Part shown: in pieces, positions 48,230 through 58,046 of the stretch
Position numbering within the stretch: position 1 is the first letter of the stretch
Layout of the letters: every line of letters starts with the position of its first letter
Assembly (NCBI RefSeq): GCF_014204935.1
Contig: NZ_JACHMJ010000001.1
Span: 1,550,001 to 1,614,000 of the forward strand
Direction of reading: 5' to 3'
DNA from: Conyzicola lurida
Lineage (GTDB): Bacteria > Actinomycetota > Actinomycetes > Actinomycetales > Microbacteriaceae
DNA: 64,000 nucleotides
The notes under the pieces: model-generated
Told to the model about the DNA's origin: nothing
Database searches by the model: none
The model's input: the letters and a program-made list of their open reading frames with translations, nothing else
Program-made: the position numbers and the translations under genes

Positions 48230-48538
48230 TCAGGCCGAGCCGAGGATGCGCGCCCGGGCGGCGGCGTGTTCTGCCTCGCTGATGGCCCCGGCCGCGAGGA
48301 GGGTGTCGATCTCGGCGAGGCGCTCGGCCATGGGTCGGTCCGGCGCGAGCATCTCGCTGTTCATCACCTTCGCGGCGAGGTCGGTCTGCAGCGTCAGCGG
48401 GTCGAGCCCGGCCTGACGCGCACGCGCCCCGTTGCGGATGACGGAGTAGATGACGAAGACGAATGCCGCCACGATCGCGATGGCGATTACGACGAAAACG
48501 ACGCTGAACATCGATGGGCTCGAAGAGTTAACCATCAT
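48230..48538 (-). CDS. Single-pass membrane protein with C-terminal SHOCT domain
   Basis: This 102-residue protein has one membrane helix (VVFVVIAIAIVAAFVFVIY), a linker and a C-terminal SHOCT motif (AERLAEIDTLLAAGAISEAE). SHOCT is a short helix pair found at the ends of many bacterial proteins, likely for oligomerisation. The specific role is unknown. Two adjacent ATG codons exist; the first is listed. It sits between efp and another small membrane protein in what seems an insertion into the aro-efp-nusB order. Confidence 0.8.
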   Translation of the reverse strand: MMVNSSSPSMFSVVFVVIAIAIVAAFVFVIYSVIRNGARARQAGLDPLTLQTDLAAKVMNSEMLAPDRPMAERLAEIDTLLAAGAISEAEHAAARARILGSA

Positions 48539-48594
48539 TCGACCCTAGGGCGACGGGCACGAGAACACGAGCGCTTCACAGGAAAGCACAGAAA

Positions 48595-48627
48595 ACCGGG
48601 TGGCCGGCCGCGTGCCGGCTACCCGGT
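48595..48627 (-). terminator. Hairpin terminator after the 48634 membrane protein gene
   Basis: A 14-base-pair stem with one wobble (48595-48608 with 48614-48627) begins just after the stop codon. A short T run follows on the minus strand (TTTTCTG). Confidence 0.8.
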
Positions 48628-48633
48628 CCGGGG

Positions 48634-49110
48634 TTACGCGCGAGCACTTCCCCGCTTCGGCACGAGCGCCGTGATCGCCCAGCCGAAGAGCGCCACCAGC
48701 ACGCCGACGCCCATCGCGAAGGCGGCGACGCCGAACGACACCACCGAGGTGAACAGCGACGCGCGCAGGAACGAGGCGTTCATGACCGTCGCCCGCACCG
48801 GGTCGTCCTGCTCGAGCTCGGCGTAGGTGAGACCGTCGCTCGCCTCGAGCGCGTGGTGGTTGATGACGGTGGCCTGGGCGTAGGCGCTGAGCGGACCCAC
48901 GACCGGGGCGCCGGCCATGAAATCGGCGTCGTCGGAGACGGTGATCGACTCCGCGGCGAGCTGACTGCTCACCGCGCCCCAGGCGACGCCACCGCCGATG
49001 ATCATGACAGCACCGCCGATGATGCCGACGAGTCCGATGAGACGGAGGGCGGTCGCTCGGGGGGCGGTCGCGGGGGCGGTGCGGACGGTGGTGCTGGCTG
49101 GTGCGGTCAT
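48634..49110 (-). CDS. Two-helix membrane protein, unknown function
   Basis: This 158-residue protein has two membrane helices, LIGLVGIIGGAVMIIGGGVAW and SVVSFGVAAFAMGVGVLVAL. They are joined by an external loop of about 75 residues (DADFMAGAPVVGPLSAYAQA and beyond). Similar actinobacterial proteins are sometimes labelled LigA-like ring-opening dioxygenase, but no metal-binding or dioxygenase motif is present, so that name should not be used. The ATG follows a partial AGGTCTC ribosome site. It has its own terminator. Confidence 0.72.
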   Translation of the reverse strand: MTAPASTTVRTAPATAPRATALRLIGLVGIIGGAVMIIGGGVAWGAVSSQLAAESITVSDDADFMAGAPVVGPLSAYAQATVINHHALEASDGLTYAELEQDDPVRATVMNASFLRASLFTSVVSFGVAAFAMGVGVLVALFGWAITALVPKRGSARA

Positions 49111-49245
49111 GGTGAGACCTGACTTCCACGGATCGTGATTCAAGAGAGTTTCTCTCAAATCAAGAATCCCATCGGCGTCCTCCCGCCGACAGGGCATTAG
49201 GTCCCGACTATCGGCGACAAAAGTGCCGGTGAGGAAAGGGTTACC

Positions 49246-50322
49246 TCAGACTCCGACTTCCTGGTAGGCGAGGAACAGCATCGACTCGTCCGGCGCGGTC
49301 AGCACCGTCGGCTTCGCGATGTCGTCGAGCACGATGAACCGCAGCATGCCGGCGCGGCTCTTCTTGTCGCGTTGCATGGTGGCGAGGAGGGTCTGCCAGC
49401 GGCCGACCGGGTAGTCGATGGGCAGCGTGAGCGAGGAGAGGATGCGACGGTGGCGGTCGACGGCCTCGTCGCCGAGCGAACCGGTGAGGCGGGCGAGCTC
49501 CGCGGCGAAGACCATACCGACCGAGATGGCGGCACCGTGACGCCAGCGGTAGCGCTCCGCGTGTTCGATCGCGTGGCCGAGCGTGTGCCCGTAGTTCAGG
49601 ATCTCGCGCAGGCCCGACTCTTTGAAGTCCTCGCCCACGACGCGGGCCTTGAGCCCGATCGCCAGCTCGACGACCCGACGGAACTCGGGCGTCGTCGGGT
49701 CGGTGACCCGGTCGACGTCGGCCTCGACGATGTCGAGGATCTCGGGCTCGGCGATGAATCCGGCCTTCACGATCTCGGCGAACCCGGCGAGGATCTCGTT
49801 GCGCGGGATCGTGTCCAGGGTGTCGAAGTCGACGATGACGGCGGCCGGCGCGTAGAACGAACCGACGAGGTTCTTGCCCTCGGCAGTGTTGATGCCCGTC
49901 TTGCCGCCGATCGACGCGTCGACCATGCCGAGCACGCTGGTCGGAACCTGGATGAGTGTGACGCCGCGCAGCCAGGTCGCGGCGATGAACCCGGCGATGT
50001 CGGTCGTTGCTCCCCCGCCGAGGCCGATGACGGCGTCGGTGCGGGTGAAGTCGGTCTGGCCCATGATGCCCCAGCAGAACGCGGCGACCTCGATGCGCTT
50101 GGCGTCCTCGGCGTCGGGCACCTCGGCGAGGAGCACCTCGTAGGTGCCCTGCAGGCTCTCGCGCAGCGCGCTCGCCTTGGCGCCGAGCGTCGGCGGGTGG
50201 ACGATGAGCACCTTGGCGACGCCGGTGCCGAGCTGGTCGGCGATCTTCGGCAGCAGTCCGCGCCCGATGAGGATGTCGTAGGGCTCGGCGCCGGCGACGG
50301 TGATCGTTGTCGTCTCAGTCAT
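49246..50322 (-). CDS. aroB: 3-dehydroquinate synthase
   Basis: This 358-residue NAD- and metal-dependent enzyme catalyses step two of the shikimate pathway. GLGGGATTDIAGFIAATWLRG binds NAD, and VDASIGGKTGINTAEGKNLVG and the zinc-ligand region GHTLGHAIEHAERYRWRHG are intact. It overlaps aroK by eight bases. aroC, aroK and aroB form a coupled set. The stop is followed by 135 bases with no gene. Confidence 0.97.
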   Translation of the reverse strand: MTETTTITVAGAEPYDILIGRGLLPKIADQLGTGVAKVLIVHPPTLGAKASALRESLQGTYEVLLAEVPDAEDAKRIEVAAFCWGIMGQTDFTRTDAVIGLGGGATTDIAGFIAATWLRGVTLIQVPTSVLGMVDASIGGKTGINTAEGKNLVGSFYAPAAVIVDFDTLDTIPRNEILAGFAEIVKAGFIAEPEILDIVEADVDRVTDPTTPEFRRVVELAIGLKARVVGEDFKESGLREILNYGHTLGHAIEHAERYRWRHGAAISVGMVFAAELARLTGSLGDEAVDRHRRILSSLTLPIDYPVGRWQTLLATMQRDKKSRAGMLRFIVLDDIAKPTVLTAPDESMLFLAYQEVGV

Positions 50323-50830
50323 GGGGGTTCTCCTGGATCCAGCTGACCACGTCAGCGGCGATGGAATCGAGCGGCAGGTTCGACGTGTCGAAGGTGCGGT
50401 CGGCGAGTAGGTCGTAGATGGGACGGCGGACCTCGACGAGCGCGGCCCACGCCTCGACGCCGTTCACGAGGGGGCGCTTGTCACCGACGATGCGCTTCTC
50501 CACGGCCTCGCGGCTCACGGTGAGCTGCACGACCCGGTGGCCGGCGAGGTCGGCCTGTGTCGCGGCATCCAGCACCGCTCCTCCGCCGAGCGCCACGACG
50601 GCGCGTTCGGAGAGTGCCCGGGCGACCTGCTCGCGTTCGATGGCGCGGAAACGCGCCTCGCCGTGCTCGGCGAAGATCGCGGCGATCGGACCGTGCGCGG
50701 CGACGATGCGCTTGTCGGTGTCGACGAACGGCACGCCGAGCAAGCGGCCGATGCGCTTGCCGAGGCGGGTCTTACCGGCGCCGGGTGCGCCGATCAGCAC
50801 GACGACGGGGCGCGCCGGCCCCTCAGGCAC
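50315..50830 (-). CDS. aroK: Shikimate kinase
   Basis: This 171-residue NMP-kinase-fold enzyme phosphorylates shikimate. The P-loop is [19 protein letters not shown], the shikimate-binding Asp and Arg are in PFVDTDKRI and [10 protein letters not shown], and the LGGGAVLD loop follows. It starts with GTG inside the end of aroC (8-base overlap) and ends inside aroB (8-base overlap). A longer in-frame open stretch upstream lies within aroC and is not coding. Confidence 0.96.
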   Translation of the reverse strand: MPEGPARPVVVLIGAPGAGKTRLGKRIGRLLGVPFVDTDKRIVAAHGPIAAIFAEHGEARFRAIEREQVARALSERAVVALGGGAVLDAATQADLAGHRVVQLTVSREAVEKRIVGDKRPLVNGVEAWAALVEVRRPIYDLLADRTFDTSNLPLDSIAADVVSWIQENPHD

Positions 50831-52031
50831 GCTCGTCGGCGGCCTGGGCCGTGCGCTGGGCGGCGGGGATCGCCGCGAGGTAGCCGGTGAGGTTGCGCAG
50901 GGTCTCGTCCACGGAGTCGCCCCCGAACTTCTCGAGTACCGAGTTGGCGAGCACGAGCGCGACCATGGCCTCGGCGACGACGCCGGCCGCGGGCACGGCG
51001 CAGACGTCGGAACGCTGGTGGTGGGCTTCGGCGGCGGCGCCGGTCGCGACATCCACCGTTCTCAAGGCGTGGGGAACGGTCGCGATGGGCTTCATGCCGG
51101 CCCGCACGCGGAGCACGGTGCCGGTGGACATGCCGCCCTCGGTGCCGCCGGCCTTGTCGCTGAGGCGCGAGATGGTCGAACCGTCGGTCACGAGTTCGTC
51201 GTGGGCGAGCGAGCCGGGACGCGTGGTGGTGAGGAAGCCGTCGCCGACCTCCACGCCCTTGATCGCCTGGATGCCCATGAGGGCCGCGGCGAGCTGCGAG
51301 TCGAGGCGACGGTCCCAGTGCACGTACGAGCCGAGGCCGGGCGGCACGCCGTAGGCCAGCACCTCGACGACGCCGCCGAGGGTGTCGCCGTCCTTCTGGG
51401 CCGCGTCGATGCGGGCGACCATGAGTTCGGATGTCGCGGGGTCGAAGCAGCGCACGAGGTCGGCGTCGAGCTCGCCCACGTTGCTCGGCCTCGGCAGGTC
51501 GGCGCCCTCGGGCACGCGTACCTCGCCGATCGCCAGGGTGTGGCTGACCAGCGTGATGCCGAGCTCGCCGAGGAACTTGCGCGCGACGGCGCCGAGGGCG
51601 ACCCGGGCGGCGGTCTCGCGAGCGCTCGCGCGCTCGAGCACGTTACGGGCCTCGTCGAAGCCGTACTTCTGCATGCCGACGAGGTCGGCGTGGCCGGGGC
51701 GCGGACGGGTGAGGGGTGCACCGCGTCCCTTGGGGAGGCTCTCGACGTCGACGGGCGACGCGCTCATCACGTCGACCCAGCGGTGCCACTCGGTGTTGCC
51801 GATGCGCAGGGCGATCGGGCTGCCCATGGTCTCGCCGAAGCGCACTCCGCCCGAGATCGTGAGTTCGTCTTCCTCGAACTTCATCCGCGCACCGCGGCCG
51901 TAGCCGAGCTTGCGACGGGCCAGATCGGCGCGAATGTCGTCGAGGCTCACGGGGACGCCGGCGGGCAGCCCCTCGAGGATCGCAACCAATTCGGGGCCGT
52001 GGGACTCACCTGCGGTCAACCAACGAAGCAT
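50823..52031 (-). CDS. aroC: Chorismate synthase
   Basis: This 402-residue FMN-dependent enzyme makes chorismate, the branch point to tryptophan, whose later genes lie about 34 kb away here. The N-terminal [20 protein letters not shown], the FMN/EPSP-binding [20 protein letters not shown] then [16 protein letters not shown] and the later [16 protein letters not shown] are typical. Length is normal. It overlaps aroK by eight bases. Confidence 0.97.
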   Translation of the reverse strand: MLRWLTAGESHGPELVAILEGLPAGVPVSLDDIRADLARRKLGYGRGARMKFEEDELTISGGVRFGETMGSPIALRIGNTEWHRWVDVMSASPVDVESLPKGRGAPLTRPRPGHADLVGMQKYGFDEARNVLERASARETAARVALGAVARKFLGELGITLVSHTLAIGEVRVPEGADLPRPSNVGELDADLVRCFDPATSELMVARIDAAQKDGDTLGGVVEVLAYGVPPGLGSYVHWDRRLDSQLAAALMGIQAIKGVEVGDGFLTTTRPGSLAHDELVTDGSTISRLSDKAGGTEGGMSTGTVLRVRAGMKPIATVPHALRTVDVATGAAAEAHHQRSDVCAVPAAGVVAEAMVALVLANSVLEKFGGDSVDETLRNLTGYLAAIPAAQRTAQAADERA

Positions 52032-52066
52032 GCTCCTATCCTCCCATGAGCGGGAGGCGTGTGACG

Positions 52067-52678
52067 TCAGCGCCGGCGCTGCAGCCACGGGCGCAGCAGG
52101 CGCGTCACGCCCGGCAGCACCCAGTACGCCATGATCGGCGTGAGCACGCTCGTGGTGATGAGCACCTTCAGGGCGGTGGGCAGGTCGTTCCACCCGGGCA
52201 CGAAGGCCGTCACCAGCAGCGTGAAGACCAGGTTCACCGGGAAGAAGCCGAGCCAGATACTCGATGCCTGCTTCCAGCGGGGCGGGGCGACGGATGCCGC
52301 GGGCTCGCCGAGCGCGGATTCCGGCGAGTCGAACCAGCCCTCGATGCCGGTGCGCTTCTCCACCCGCGACTCGCTGACCAGGTCGCGCCCGGTCTCCAGC
52401 CAGCCGAGGCGGTCCGGAGACGTCTCCCACGCGTCGAGGGTGTCCTGACTGCCGAAGCGGTAGAGCATGTGCCAGCTCTCGGAGTCCTGACTGGAGCGCA
52501 CCCAGCCGGAGCCGAGGAATCCCGGGTACCGGTTGGCGAGGTTCACCCCCGCCTGCACCCAGTGGGTGACCTCGGTGATCCGCTGCGGATCGACGGTGCG
52601 GGTGATCGATACTGTGACGGGAACTCCGGGCGGTGCTTGTGGCTGCCGCGGCTCGTTCCTCCACTCTTCTGGAGACAT
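52067..52678 (-). CDS. Antibiotic-biosynthesis-monooxygenase (ABM)-domain membrane protein
   Basis: This 203-residue protein has an N-terminal ABM-like ferredoxin fold (residues about 18-105: [17 protein letters not shown], then [19 protein letters not shown]). Two C-terminal membrane helices follow ([21 protein letters not shown] and [17 protein letters not shown]). Such ABM plus two-helix proteins are common in bacteria, but the substrate is unknown; the name does not imply antibiotic synthesis. It sits between aroE and aroC, interrupting the shikimate cluster. GATACT six bases before the ATG may be its own leaderless promoter. Confidence 0.82.
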   Translation of the reverse strand: MSPEEWRNEPRQPQAPPGVPVTVSITRTVDPQRITEVTHWVQAGVNLANRYPGFLGSGWVRSSQDSESWHMLYRFGSQDTLDAWETSPDRLGWLETGRDLVSESRVEKRTGIEGWFDSPESALGEPAASVAPPRWKQASSIWLGFFPVNLVFTLLVTAFVPGWNDLPTALKVLITTSVLTPIMAYWVLPGVTRLLRPWLQRRR

Positions 52679-52725
52679 AACTCCAGTATCGCCGTGGCGT
52701 GTTTCGGGCGGGTTACCCGACCGCG

Positions 52726-53574
52726 TCAGTGCGCGATGGAGGCCCGCATCGCGGCGAGCACCCGTGCCTCACGGTCCACCGCCACCTCGGGCGAGCCGCT
52801 CACGAACACGCGTACCTGGGCGAGCGCCTGGTGCAGCAGCATCTCGAGACCCGAGATGACGCGGCCGCCGACCTCGAGCCACGCGGTCGCGAACGCGCTC
52901 GGCCACGGGTCGTAGGCGACGTCGAACAGCACGGCGCCCTCGCGCACGGGGCCGGCGAAGACGAGGTCGTGCACGCCGTGGCCCGGAATCGTGCTGATGA
53001 TGGCGTCGGGCACGACCAGCGAGCGGTCCTGCACCCCGAGCTCGCGCACCGTGAGCTCGACGTCGAGGGCTGCGGCGAGCGAGACCAGCGCTCCGACGCG
53101 GGAGGTGTCGCGCACCGAGACGAGCACGCGCTCGGCGCCGAGGCGCTTCACCGCGACGAGGACGGACGCCGCCGTGGCTCCCCCGCCGACGATCTGCACG
53201 TGGCCGAGCCGGTCGACGCCCGCCTCGCGGAACGCCTCGGTGACCCCGTAGACGTCGGTGTTGAAGCCGCGGAGCGCGAGTTCGCCCGAGGAGCGGTCGA
53301 ACAGCAGCGTGTTCGCAGCGCCCGTGAGCTCGGCGGTCTCGTCGACGGTATCGAGCAGGGGCAGCACGTCGCGCTTGAGCGGCATCGTGAGCGACAGCCC
53401 GCGCCACTGCGGGCCGCGCGAGCCGATGAACTCGGCGAGCCGGTCGCCGGTCACGTCGACGGCGCCGTACTCCCAGTCGAGGCCGAGCTCGCGGTAGGCC
53501 GCGGCGTGCAGGTGGGGGGAGCGCGAGTGCGCGATCGGCGAGCCGAGAACTGCCAGCCGGGCGACCGGCGTCAC
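52726..53574 (-). CDS. aroE: Shikimate dehydrogenase (NADP)
   Basis: This 282-residue enzyme reduces 3-dehydroshikimate. Shikimate-binding serines are in LGSPIAHSRSPHLHAAAY, and the catalytic lysine is in GLSLTMPLKRDVLPLLD. The NADP fold (GHVQIVGGGATAASVLV) has a GGGATA loop. The C-terminal GLEMLLHQALAQ is conserved. The GTG start overlaps the mltG stop by four bases. The SLTMPLK motif differs slightly from the usual NVTxPxK but keeps the lysine. Confidence 0.94.
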   Translation of the reverse strand: MTPVARLAVLGSPIAHSRSPHLHAAAYRELGLDWEYGAVDVTGDRLAEFIGSRGPQWRGLSLTMPLKRDVLPLLDTVDETAELTGAANTLLFDRSSGELALRGFNTDVYGVTEAFREAGVDRLGHVQIVGGGATAASVLVAVKRLGAERVLVSVRDTSRVGALVSLAAALDVELTVRELGVQDRSLVVPDAIISTIPGHGVHDLVFAGPVREGAVLFDVAYDPWPSAFATAWLEVGGRVISGLEMLLHQALAQVRVFVSGSPEVAVDREARVLAAMRASIAH

Positions 53575-54905
53575 TCCCCCGTGTCCCAATCCGGGTTGTC
53601 GCGCAGCCACTGCTGCCACACCTCGACCGCGGCGTCGTGCTCCGCGTTCGTCGTGGAGAAGACAGTCTCGCCCGTCTCGCCGTTGACGAGCACGAAGTAC
53701 AGCCAGGGGCCGTCGACGGGGTTGAGCGCCGCGTCGACCGCCGCGTCGCCGGGAGCCGAGATCGGTCCGACCGGGAGCCCGTCGTTCGCGTAGGTGTTGT
53801 ACGGATTGGAGGCGTCGGCGCGCTCGGCGTCGGTCGTGAAGATCGACGTGCTGCCGGCCCCGTAGCTCACCGTTGCGTCGGACTGCAGGCGCATGCCCTG
53901 GTCGATGCGGTTCTGGAAGACCCGCGCCACCTTGGGGAAGTCGGCCTCGGGGCCGCCCTCCTTCTGGATCAGACCGGCCATCGTGAGCACGTGGTGACGG
54001 TCGGCGACGGCGACCCCGCGGGCGTCGAGGCGGTTGAAGGTCTCCGTGACGAGACGCTGCAGCACGTCGTGCGCGGTCTGGTCCGGCTCGAACTCGTAGG
54101 TGGCCGGGAACAGGTAGCCCTCGAGGCTCGGCGCCTCCGCGGGCAGACCGAAGCTGGCGAGGTCGGTCGACGCGGCCTCGAAGTCGGCGAGCGGGATGCC
54201 GGTGCCGTCGGCGAGGTTCTGCAGCGCCGTCGGGAGCGTCGTCCCCTCGATGATCAGGGCGGATGCGACGACGGAGTTCGCAGGGTCCTGCAGGGCGGTG
54301 AGAGCAGCGCGGGCGCTCATCTCCTTCTGCAGGGCGTAGGTGCCGGGCATAAACGTGGGCTCTTCTTCGACCAAGAGGTCGTAGAACGCCTGCGAGGTCA
54401 TAGTGACGCCCGCGTCGTACAGGGTGTCGGCGATATCCTGGCCGATGTCGCCGTCCTTGATGACGACGTTAACGGCCTCGCCGTTGCCGTCTCCCTCGTA
54501 GTCGATCGGCAGCTGCCAGCCGAAGACCTCGCGCACTTGCGTCTCGTAATTGGTCCAGGCGAAGAGCGCGACTCCGCCGGCGATGAGGGCGAGCACGAGC
54601 AGCGTGATGAGCGCCCAGAGCCAGCCCAGACGGCGCTTGCGCTTCGGCAGGCCGTCGTAGCCGCCGCCGGATCCACCGCGTCCGCGACGGGGCGGGCCGG
54701 GCGGGGACTGCGGGGGGCTCTGCCGGTCGTCGACGGGACGCTCGGGCGCGACGACGCGTTCGCGGCCCTCGGCCTCACGCAGCTGGCGCCGGGTGAGCGG
54801 GGCTGCCGGCTGTGCCGCTGTTCCGTCGGGAGCGGCAGGGTTCGCGGGTGCCGTCGAGGAGGGCTGAGAATTGAAGATCTCGTCCCAGCTGGGATCGTTG
54901 GTCAC
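53571..54905 (-). CDS. mltG: Endolytic murein transglycosylase MltG
   Basis: This 444-residue inner-membrane enzyme cleaves nascent glycan strands. A proline- and charge-rich cytoplasmic N-terminus (about 95 residues) precedes one membrane helix (LGWLWALITLLVLALIAGGV). The LysM-like region then leads to the YceG catalytic domain: LEGYLFPATYEF, TMAGLIQKEGGPEADFPKVA and VFQNRIDQGMRLQSDATVSYG. The C-terminal SNPYNTYANDGLPVGPISAPG is a family hallmark. The GTG start overlaps ruvX by four bases. Confidence 0.94.
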   Translation of the reverse strand: MTNDPSWDEIFNSQPSSTAPANPAAPDGTAAQPAAPLTRRQLREAEGRERVVAPERPVDDRQSPPQSPPGPPRRGRGGSGGGYDGLPKRKRRLGWLWALITLLVLALIAGGVALFAWTNYETQVREVFGWQLPIDYEGDGNGEAVNVVIKDGDIGQDIADTLYDAGVTMTSQAFYDLLVEEEPTFMPGTYALQKEMSARAALTALQDPANSVVASALIIEGTTLPTALQNLADGTGIPLADFEAASTDLASFGLPAEAPSLEGYLFPATYEFEPDQTAHDVLQRLVTETFNRLDARGVAVADRHHVLTMAGLIQKEGGPEADFPKVARVFQNRIDQGMRLQSDATVSYGAGSTSIFTTDAERADASNPYNTYANDGLPVGPISAPGDAAVDAALNPVDGPWLYFVLVNGETGETVFSTTNAEHDAAVEVWQQWLRDNPDWDTGE

Positions 54906-55369
54906 TGTTGCAGTCCTTTGTCCGGGTCAACGACGACGCCAGGCGACCGTGCGCTGGAGCGCTCGAAGTCGAGGGCATGTTGCAGAATTATAACGGCCGC
55001 GACCTGATCGATCACCGAACGCGACTGTTTCGTCGATTTTCCCGAACTCCGCACGGCCGCCTGGGCCGACACGGTAGACAACCTCTCGTCGACGAGTCTG
55101 ACGGGCACGGATGCCGCGGCGGCCAGCCGCTCGGCGAATCCGACGGCATCCCCGGTGGACGCGGTGTGCCGTCCCGACAGCGCGAGCGGCAGACCGACGA
55201 CGATCTCGGCGACGTCGAGCTCGGCGACGATCGCCAGCAGCCGGGCGAGATCGCCGTCCCCACGGGCGACCGTCTCGACGGGTGTGGCGAGCATGCCGTG
55301 CAGGTCGCTGCGGGCGACGCCGATCCGCACGGTCCCGACGTCGATGCCCAGCCGCACCCCCGGACGCAC
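54902..55369 (-). CDS. ruvX: Holliday junction resolvase-like / pre-16S rRNA nuclease (YqgF/RuvX)
   Basis: This 155-residue RNase H-fold nuclease has the acidic motif RLGIDVGTVRIGVARSD, then IVVGLPLALSGRH and VRLVDERLSTVSAQ with further catalytic acids, and the late DQVAAVIILQHAL. The family is implicated in 16S rRNA 5'-end maturation. The GTG start lies one base after the alaS stop. It sits in the standard alaS-ruvX-mltG order. Confidence 0.93.
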   Translation of the reverse strand: MRPGVRLGIDVGTVRIGVARSDLHGMLATPVETVARGDGDLARLLAIVAELDVAEIVVGLPLALSGRHTASTGDAVGFAERLAAAASVPVRLVDERLSTVSAQAAVRSSGKSTKQSRSVIDQVAAVIILQHALDFERSSARSPGVVVDPDKGLQQ

Positions 55370-55370
55370 G

Positions 55371-58025
55371 CTAGCTCGCGACCGCGGAACCGATCGCGGC
55401 GAGGGCCGCGCCGATCGCCGAGACGTCGGTGCCGCCGCCCTGGGCGATGTCGTCCTTGCCGCCGCCGCCTCCGCCGAGCACACCGGCGGCGAGCTTGGCG
55501 AGCGCGCCCGCTTTCGCACCGGTCTGGCGTGCGGCGTCGTTGGTGGCGACGATGACCGCGGGCTTGCCCGCGACGTCGGCCGCGAGGGCGACGACCGCGG
55601 CGACGGAGCCGAGGCGCTCGCGCACGCTCTGCACGAGCGAGCGGAGTTCGTCGCTCGACGCGACCGTTCCGACGTTCTCGGCGACGAGCGACACCGCACC
55701 GACGGTGTGCGCTGTCGCGACGAGCGCGGGGACGCGTTCACTGAGCGCCGCGGCTTCGAACTGCGCGATGCGCTTCTCGGCGGCCTTCAGGCTCGACAGC
55801 AGGTCGGCGATGCGCGTGGAGAGCTGGTCGCGCGGGGTCTTGAGGTTGCTGGTGAGCTCGTTCACGATCGCGCGCTCGGCGGCGAGGTCTTGGAAGGCCT
55901 CGTAGCCGACGAGCGACTCGATGCGGCGGTTCGCCGAGCCGACCGACGTCTCGCTGACGAGGTTGATCAGCCCGATCTCGCTGGAGCGCGAGACGTGGGT
56001 GCCCGCGCAGAGTTCGAGCGACCACGGGCCGCCGATCTCGACGACGCGCACGGTGTTGCCGTACTTCTCGCCGAACAGCGCCATGGCGCCGAGCGACTTG
56101 GCCTGGTCGAGGTTCATGATGCGGGTGTCGACCTCGAGGTTCTCGCGCACCTTGAGGTTGGCGATCTCCTCGATCTCGCTGCGGGTCGCGGGCGAGAGCG
56201 CCTGGTTCCAGCTGAAGTCGAGGCGCATGTAGCCGGCTTTGTTGTACGAACCGCTCTGGTGCGCTTCCTGGCCGAGCACCTGTCGCACGGCGGCGTGGAT
56301 GAGGTGCGTCGCGGAGTGCGCCTGCGTGGCGCCGCGGCGCCATTCCGGGTCGACGATCGTGGTCGCGGCCGCGCCCACCGACACCTCGCCGCTGGTGACC
56401 TGCACCTTGTGGCTGGTGAGCCCCTTGACCGGGCGCTGCACGTCGAGCACTTCGAGCTCGTAGCCGTTGCCGACGATCGTTCCCGCGTCGGCCTCCTGGC
56501 CGCCGGACTCCGCGTAGAGCGACGTCTCGGCGAGGATGACCTCGGCGATCTGGCCGGCGGACGCGCTCGTCACCGATGCGCCGTCGACGATGAGGCCGAG
56601 GATGGTCGTCTCGGTGTCGAGGTACTCGTAGCCGGTGAAGACCGTCTCGCCCGCCGCGCGGAACTCGCCGTAGACCGAGAGGTCGGCGAGGTGGGTCTTC
56701 TTCGACTTGGCGTCGGCCTTCGCCATGGTGCGCTGCTGCAGCATGAGCTCGTCGAACGCGGAACGGTTGACGGTGAGGCCCGCCTCCTCCGCCATCTCCA
56801 GCGTGAGGTCGATCGGGAAGCCGAAGGTGTCGTGGAGCAGGAACGCGGTGTCGCTCGCGAGCTCCTTGGCGCCCTCCGTCTTCGTCTTGGCGACCGCGAG
56901 GTCGAGGATGCTCGTGCCGCTCGCGAGGGTGCGCAGGAACGCTTCCTCCTCGGAGAGGGCGAGACGCTCGATGCGGCTGTACTCGGTCTCCACCTCGGGG
57001 TAGGAGTGCTTCATCGCGTCGCGCGACGCGGGGAACAGCTCGGCGAAGCTCGGCGCGTCGACGCCCAGCAGACGCATCGACCGGATCGTGCGGCGCATCA
57101 GGCGGCGCAGGATGTAGCCGCGGCCCTCGTTGGACGGGGTGACGCCGTCCGACATCAGCATGAGCGACGAGCGCACGTGGTCGGCGATGACGCGCATGCG
57201 CACGTCGTCGTCGTGGTCTGCGCCGTAGCGGCGGCCGGAGATCTCTGCGGCACGGTCGAGGACGGGGCGGACCTGGTCGGTCTCGTACATGTTCTCGACA
57301 CCCTGCTTGAGGAACGCGACGCGCTCCATGCCCATGCCGGTGTCGATGTTCTTCTTCGGCAGCTCGCCGAGGATCTCGAAGTTCTTGCCGCTGCCCTCAC
57401 CACGCAGATACTGCATGAACACGAGGTTCCAGATCTCGACGTAGCGGTCGTCGTCCGTCGCCGGTCCGCCGTCCTGGCCGTACGCGGGTCCGCGGTCGAA
57501 GAAGATCTCCGAGCACGGGCCGGCGGGGCCGGGCTGGCCGGTCGACCAGTAGTTGGTGTCCATGTCGAGGCGCTGGATGCGCTCGTCGGGCAGGCCCGCG
57601 GTCTTCTTCCAGAAGTTGATCGCCTCGTCGTCGTCCTTGTAGACGGTGACCCAGAGGTCCTTCTCCTGGAAGCCGAGCCCGCCGTCGGACTCGGACGAGG
57701 TCAGCAGCTCCCAGGCGTACTCGATCGCCTGCTCCTTGAAGTAGTCGCCGAACGAGAAGTTGCCGTTCATCTGGAAGAACGTGCCGTGACGCGGGGTCTT
57801 GCCGACCTCTTCGATGTCGAGGGTGCGGATGCACTTCTGCACGCTCGTCGCACGCGGGTACGGCGCGGGCACGAGTCCGGTGAGGTAGGGCACGAACGGC
57901 ACCATGCCGGCCACGGTGAAGAGCAGTGTGGGGTCTTCGCTCACGAGGGAGGCGGAGGGAACCACGGTGTGACCGCGGTCTCCGAAGAAGGTGAGCCAAC
58001 GGCGGTGAATGTCTGCGGTCTGCAT
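55371..58025 (-). CDS. alaS: Alanyl-tRNA synthetase
   Basis: This 884-residue class II synthetase charges tRNA-Ala. The N-terminal aminoacylation domain (FLTFFGDRGHTVVPSASLV-like opening, then TSVQKCIRTLDIEEVGKT) is followed by the tRNA-recognition domain. The editing domain's zinc ligands are in AHSATHLIHAA and LELCAGTHVSRSSEIG. The C-Ala domain ends with a glycine-rich LGGGGGGKDDIAQGGG. AGGACTCC precedes the ATG. A hairpin upstream separates it from two small protein genes. Confidence 0.97.
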   Translation of the reverse strand: MQTADIHRRWLTFFGDRGHTVVPSASLVSEDPTLLFTVAGMVPFVPYLTGLVPAPYPRATSVQKCIRTLDIEEVGKTPRHGTFFQMNGNFSFGDYFKEQAIEYAWELLTSSESDGGLGFQEKDLWVTVYKDDDEAINFWKKTAGLPDERIQRLDMDTNYWSTGQPGPAGPCSEIFFDRGPAYGQDGGPATDDDRYVEIWNLVFMQYLRGEGSGKNFEILGELPKKNIDTGMGMERVAFLKQGVENMYETDQVRPVLDRAAEISGRRYGADHDDDVRMRVIADHVRSSLMLMSDGVTPSNEGRGYILRRLMRRTIRSMRLLGVDAPSFAELFPASRDAMKHSYPEVETEYSRIERLALSEEEAFLRTLASGTSILDLAVAKTKTEGAKELASDTAFLLHDTFGFPIDLTLEMAEEAGLTVNRSAFDELMLQQRTMAKADAKSKKTHLADLSVYGEFRAAGETVFTGYEYLDTETTILGLIVDGASVTSASAGQIAEVILAETSLYAESGGQEADAGTIVGNGYELEVLDVQRPVKGLTSHKVQVTSGEVSVGAAATTIVDPEWRRGATQAHSATHLIHAAVRQVLGQEAHQSGSYNKAGYMRLDFSWNQALSPATRSEIEEIANLKVRENLEVDTRIMNLDQAKSLGAMALFGEKYGNTVRVVEIGGPWSLELCAGTHVSRSSEIGLINLVSETSVGSANRRIESLVGYEAFQDLAAERAIVNELTSNLKTPRDQLSTRIADLLSSLKAAEKRIAQFEAAALSERVPALVATAHTVGAVSLVAENVGTVASSDELRSLVQSVRERLGSVAAVVALAADVAGKPAVIVATNDAARQTGAKAGALAKLAAGVLGGGGGGKDDIAQGGGTDVSAIGAALAAIGSAVAS

Positions 58026-58046
58026 GGAGTCCTGTTACGCGTGAGT

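Noticed and set aside
48634-49110. LigA-type aromatic ring-opening dioxygenase
   Set aside because: The protein has two membrane helices and no metal ligands or dioxygenase motifs; the label arises from low-complexity similarity.
49144-49156. GAGAG-TTT-CTCTC dyad upstream of the 48634 membrane protein gene as a repressor operator
   Set aside because: The dyad is only five bases per arm and does not extend outward, and no regulator gene is adjacent.
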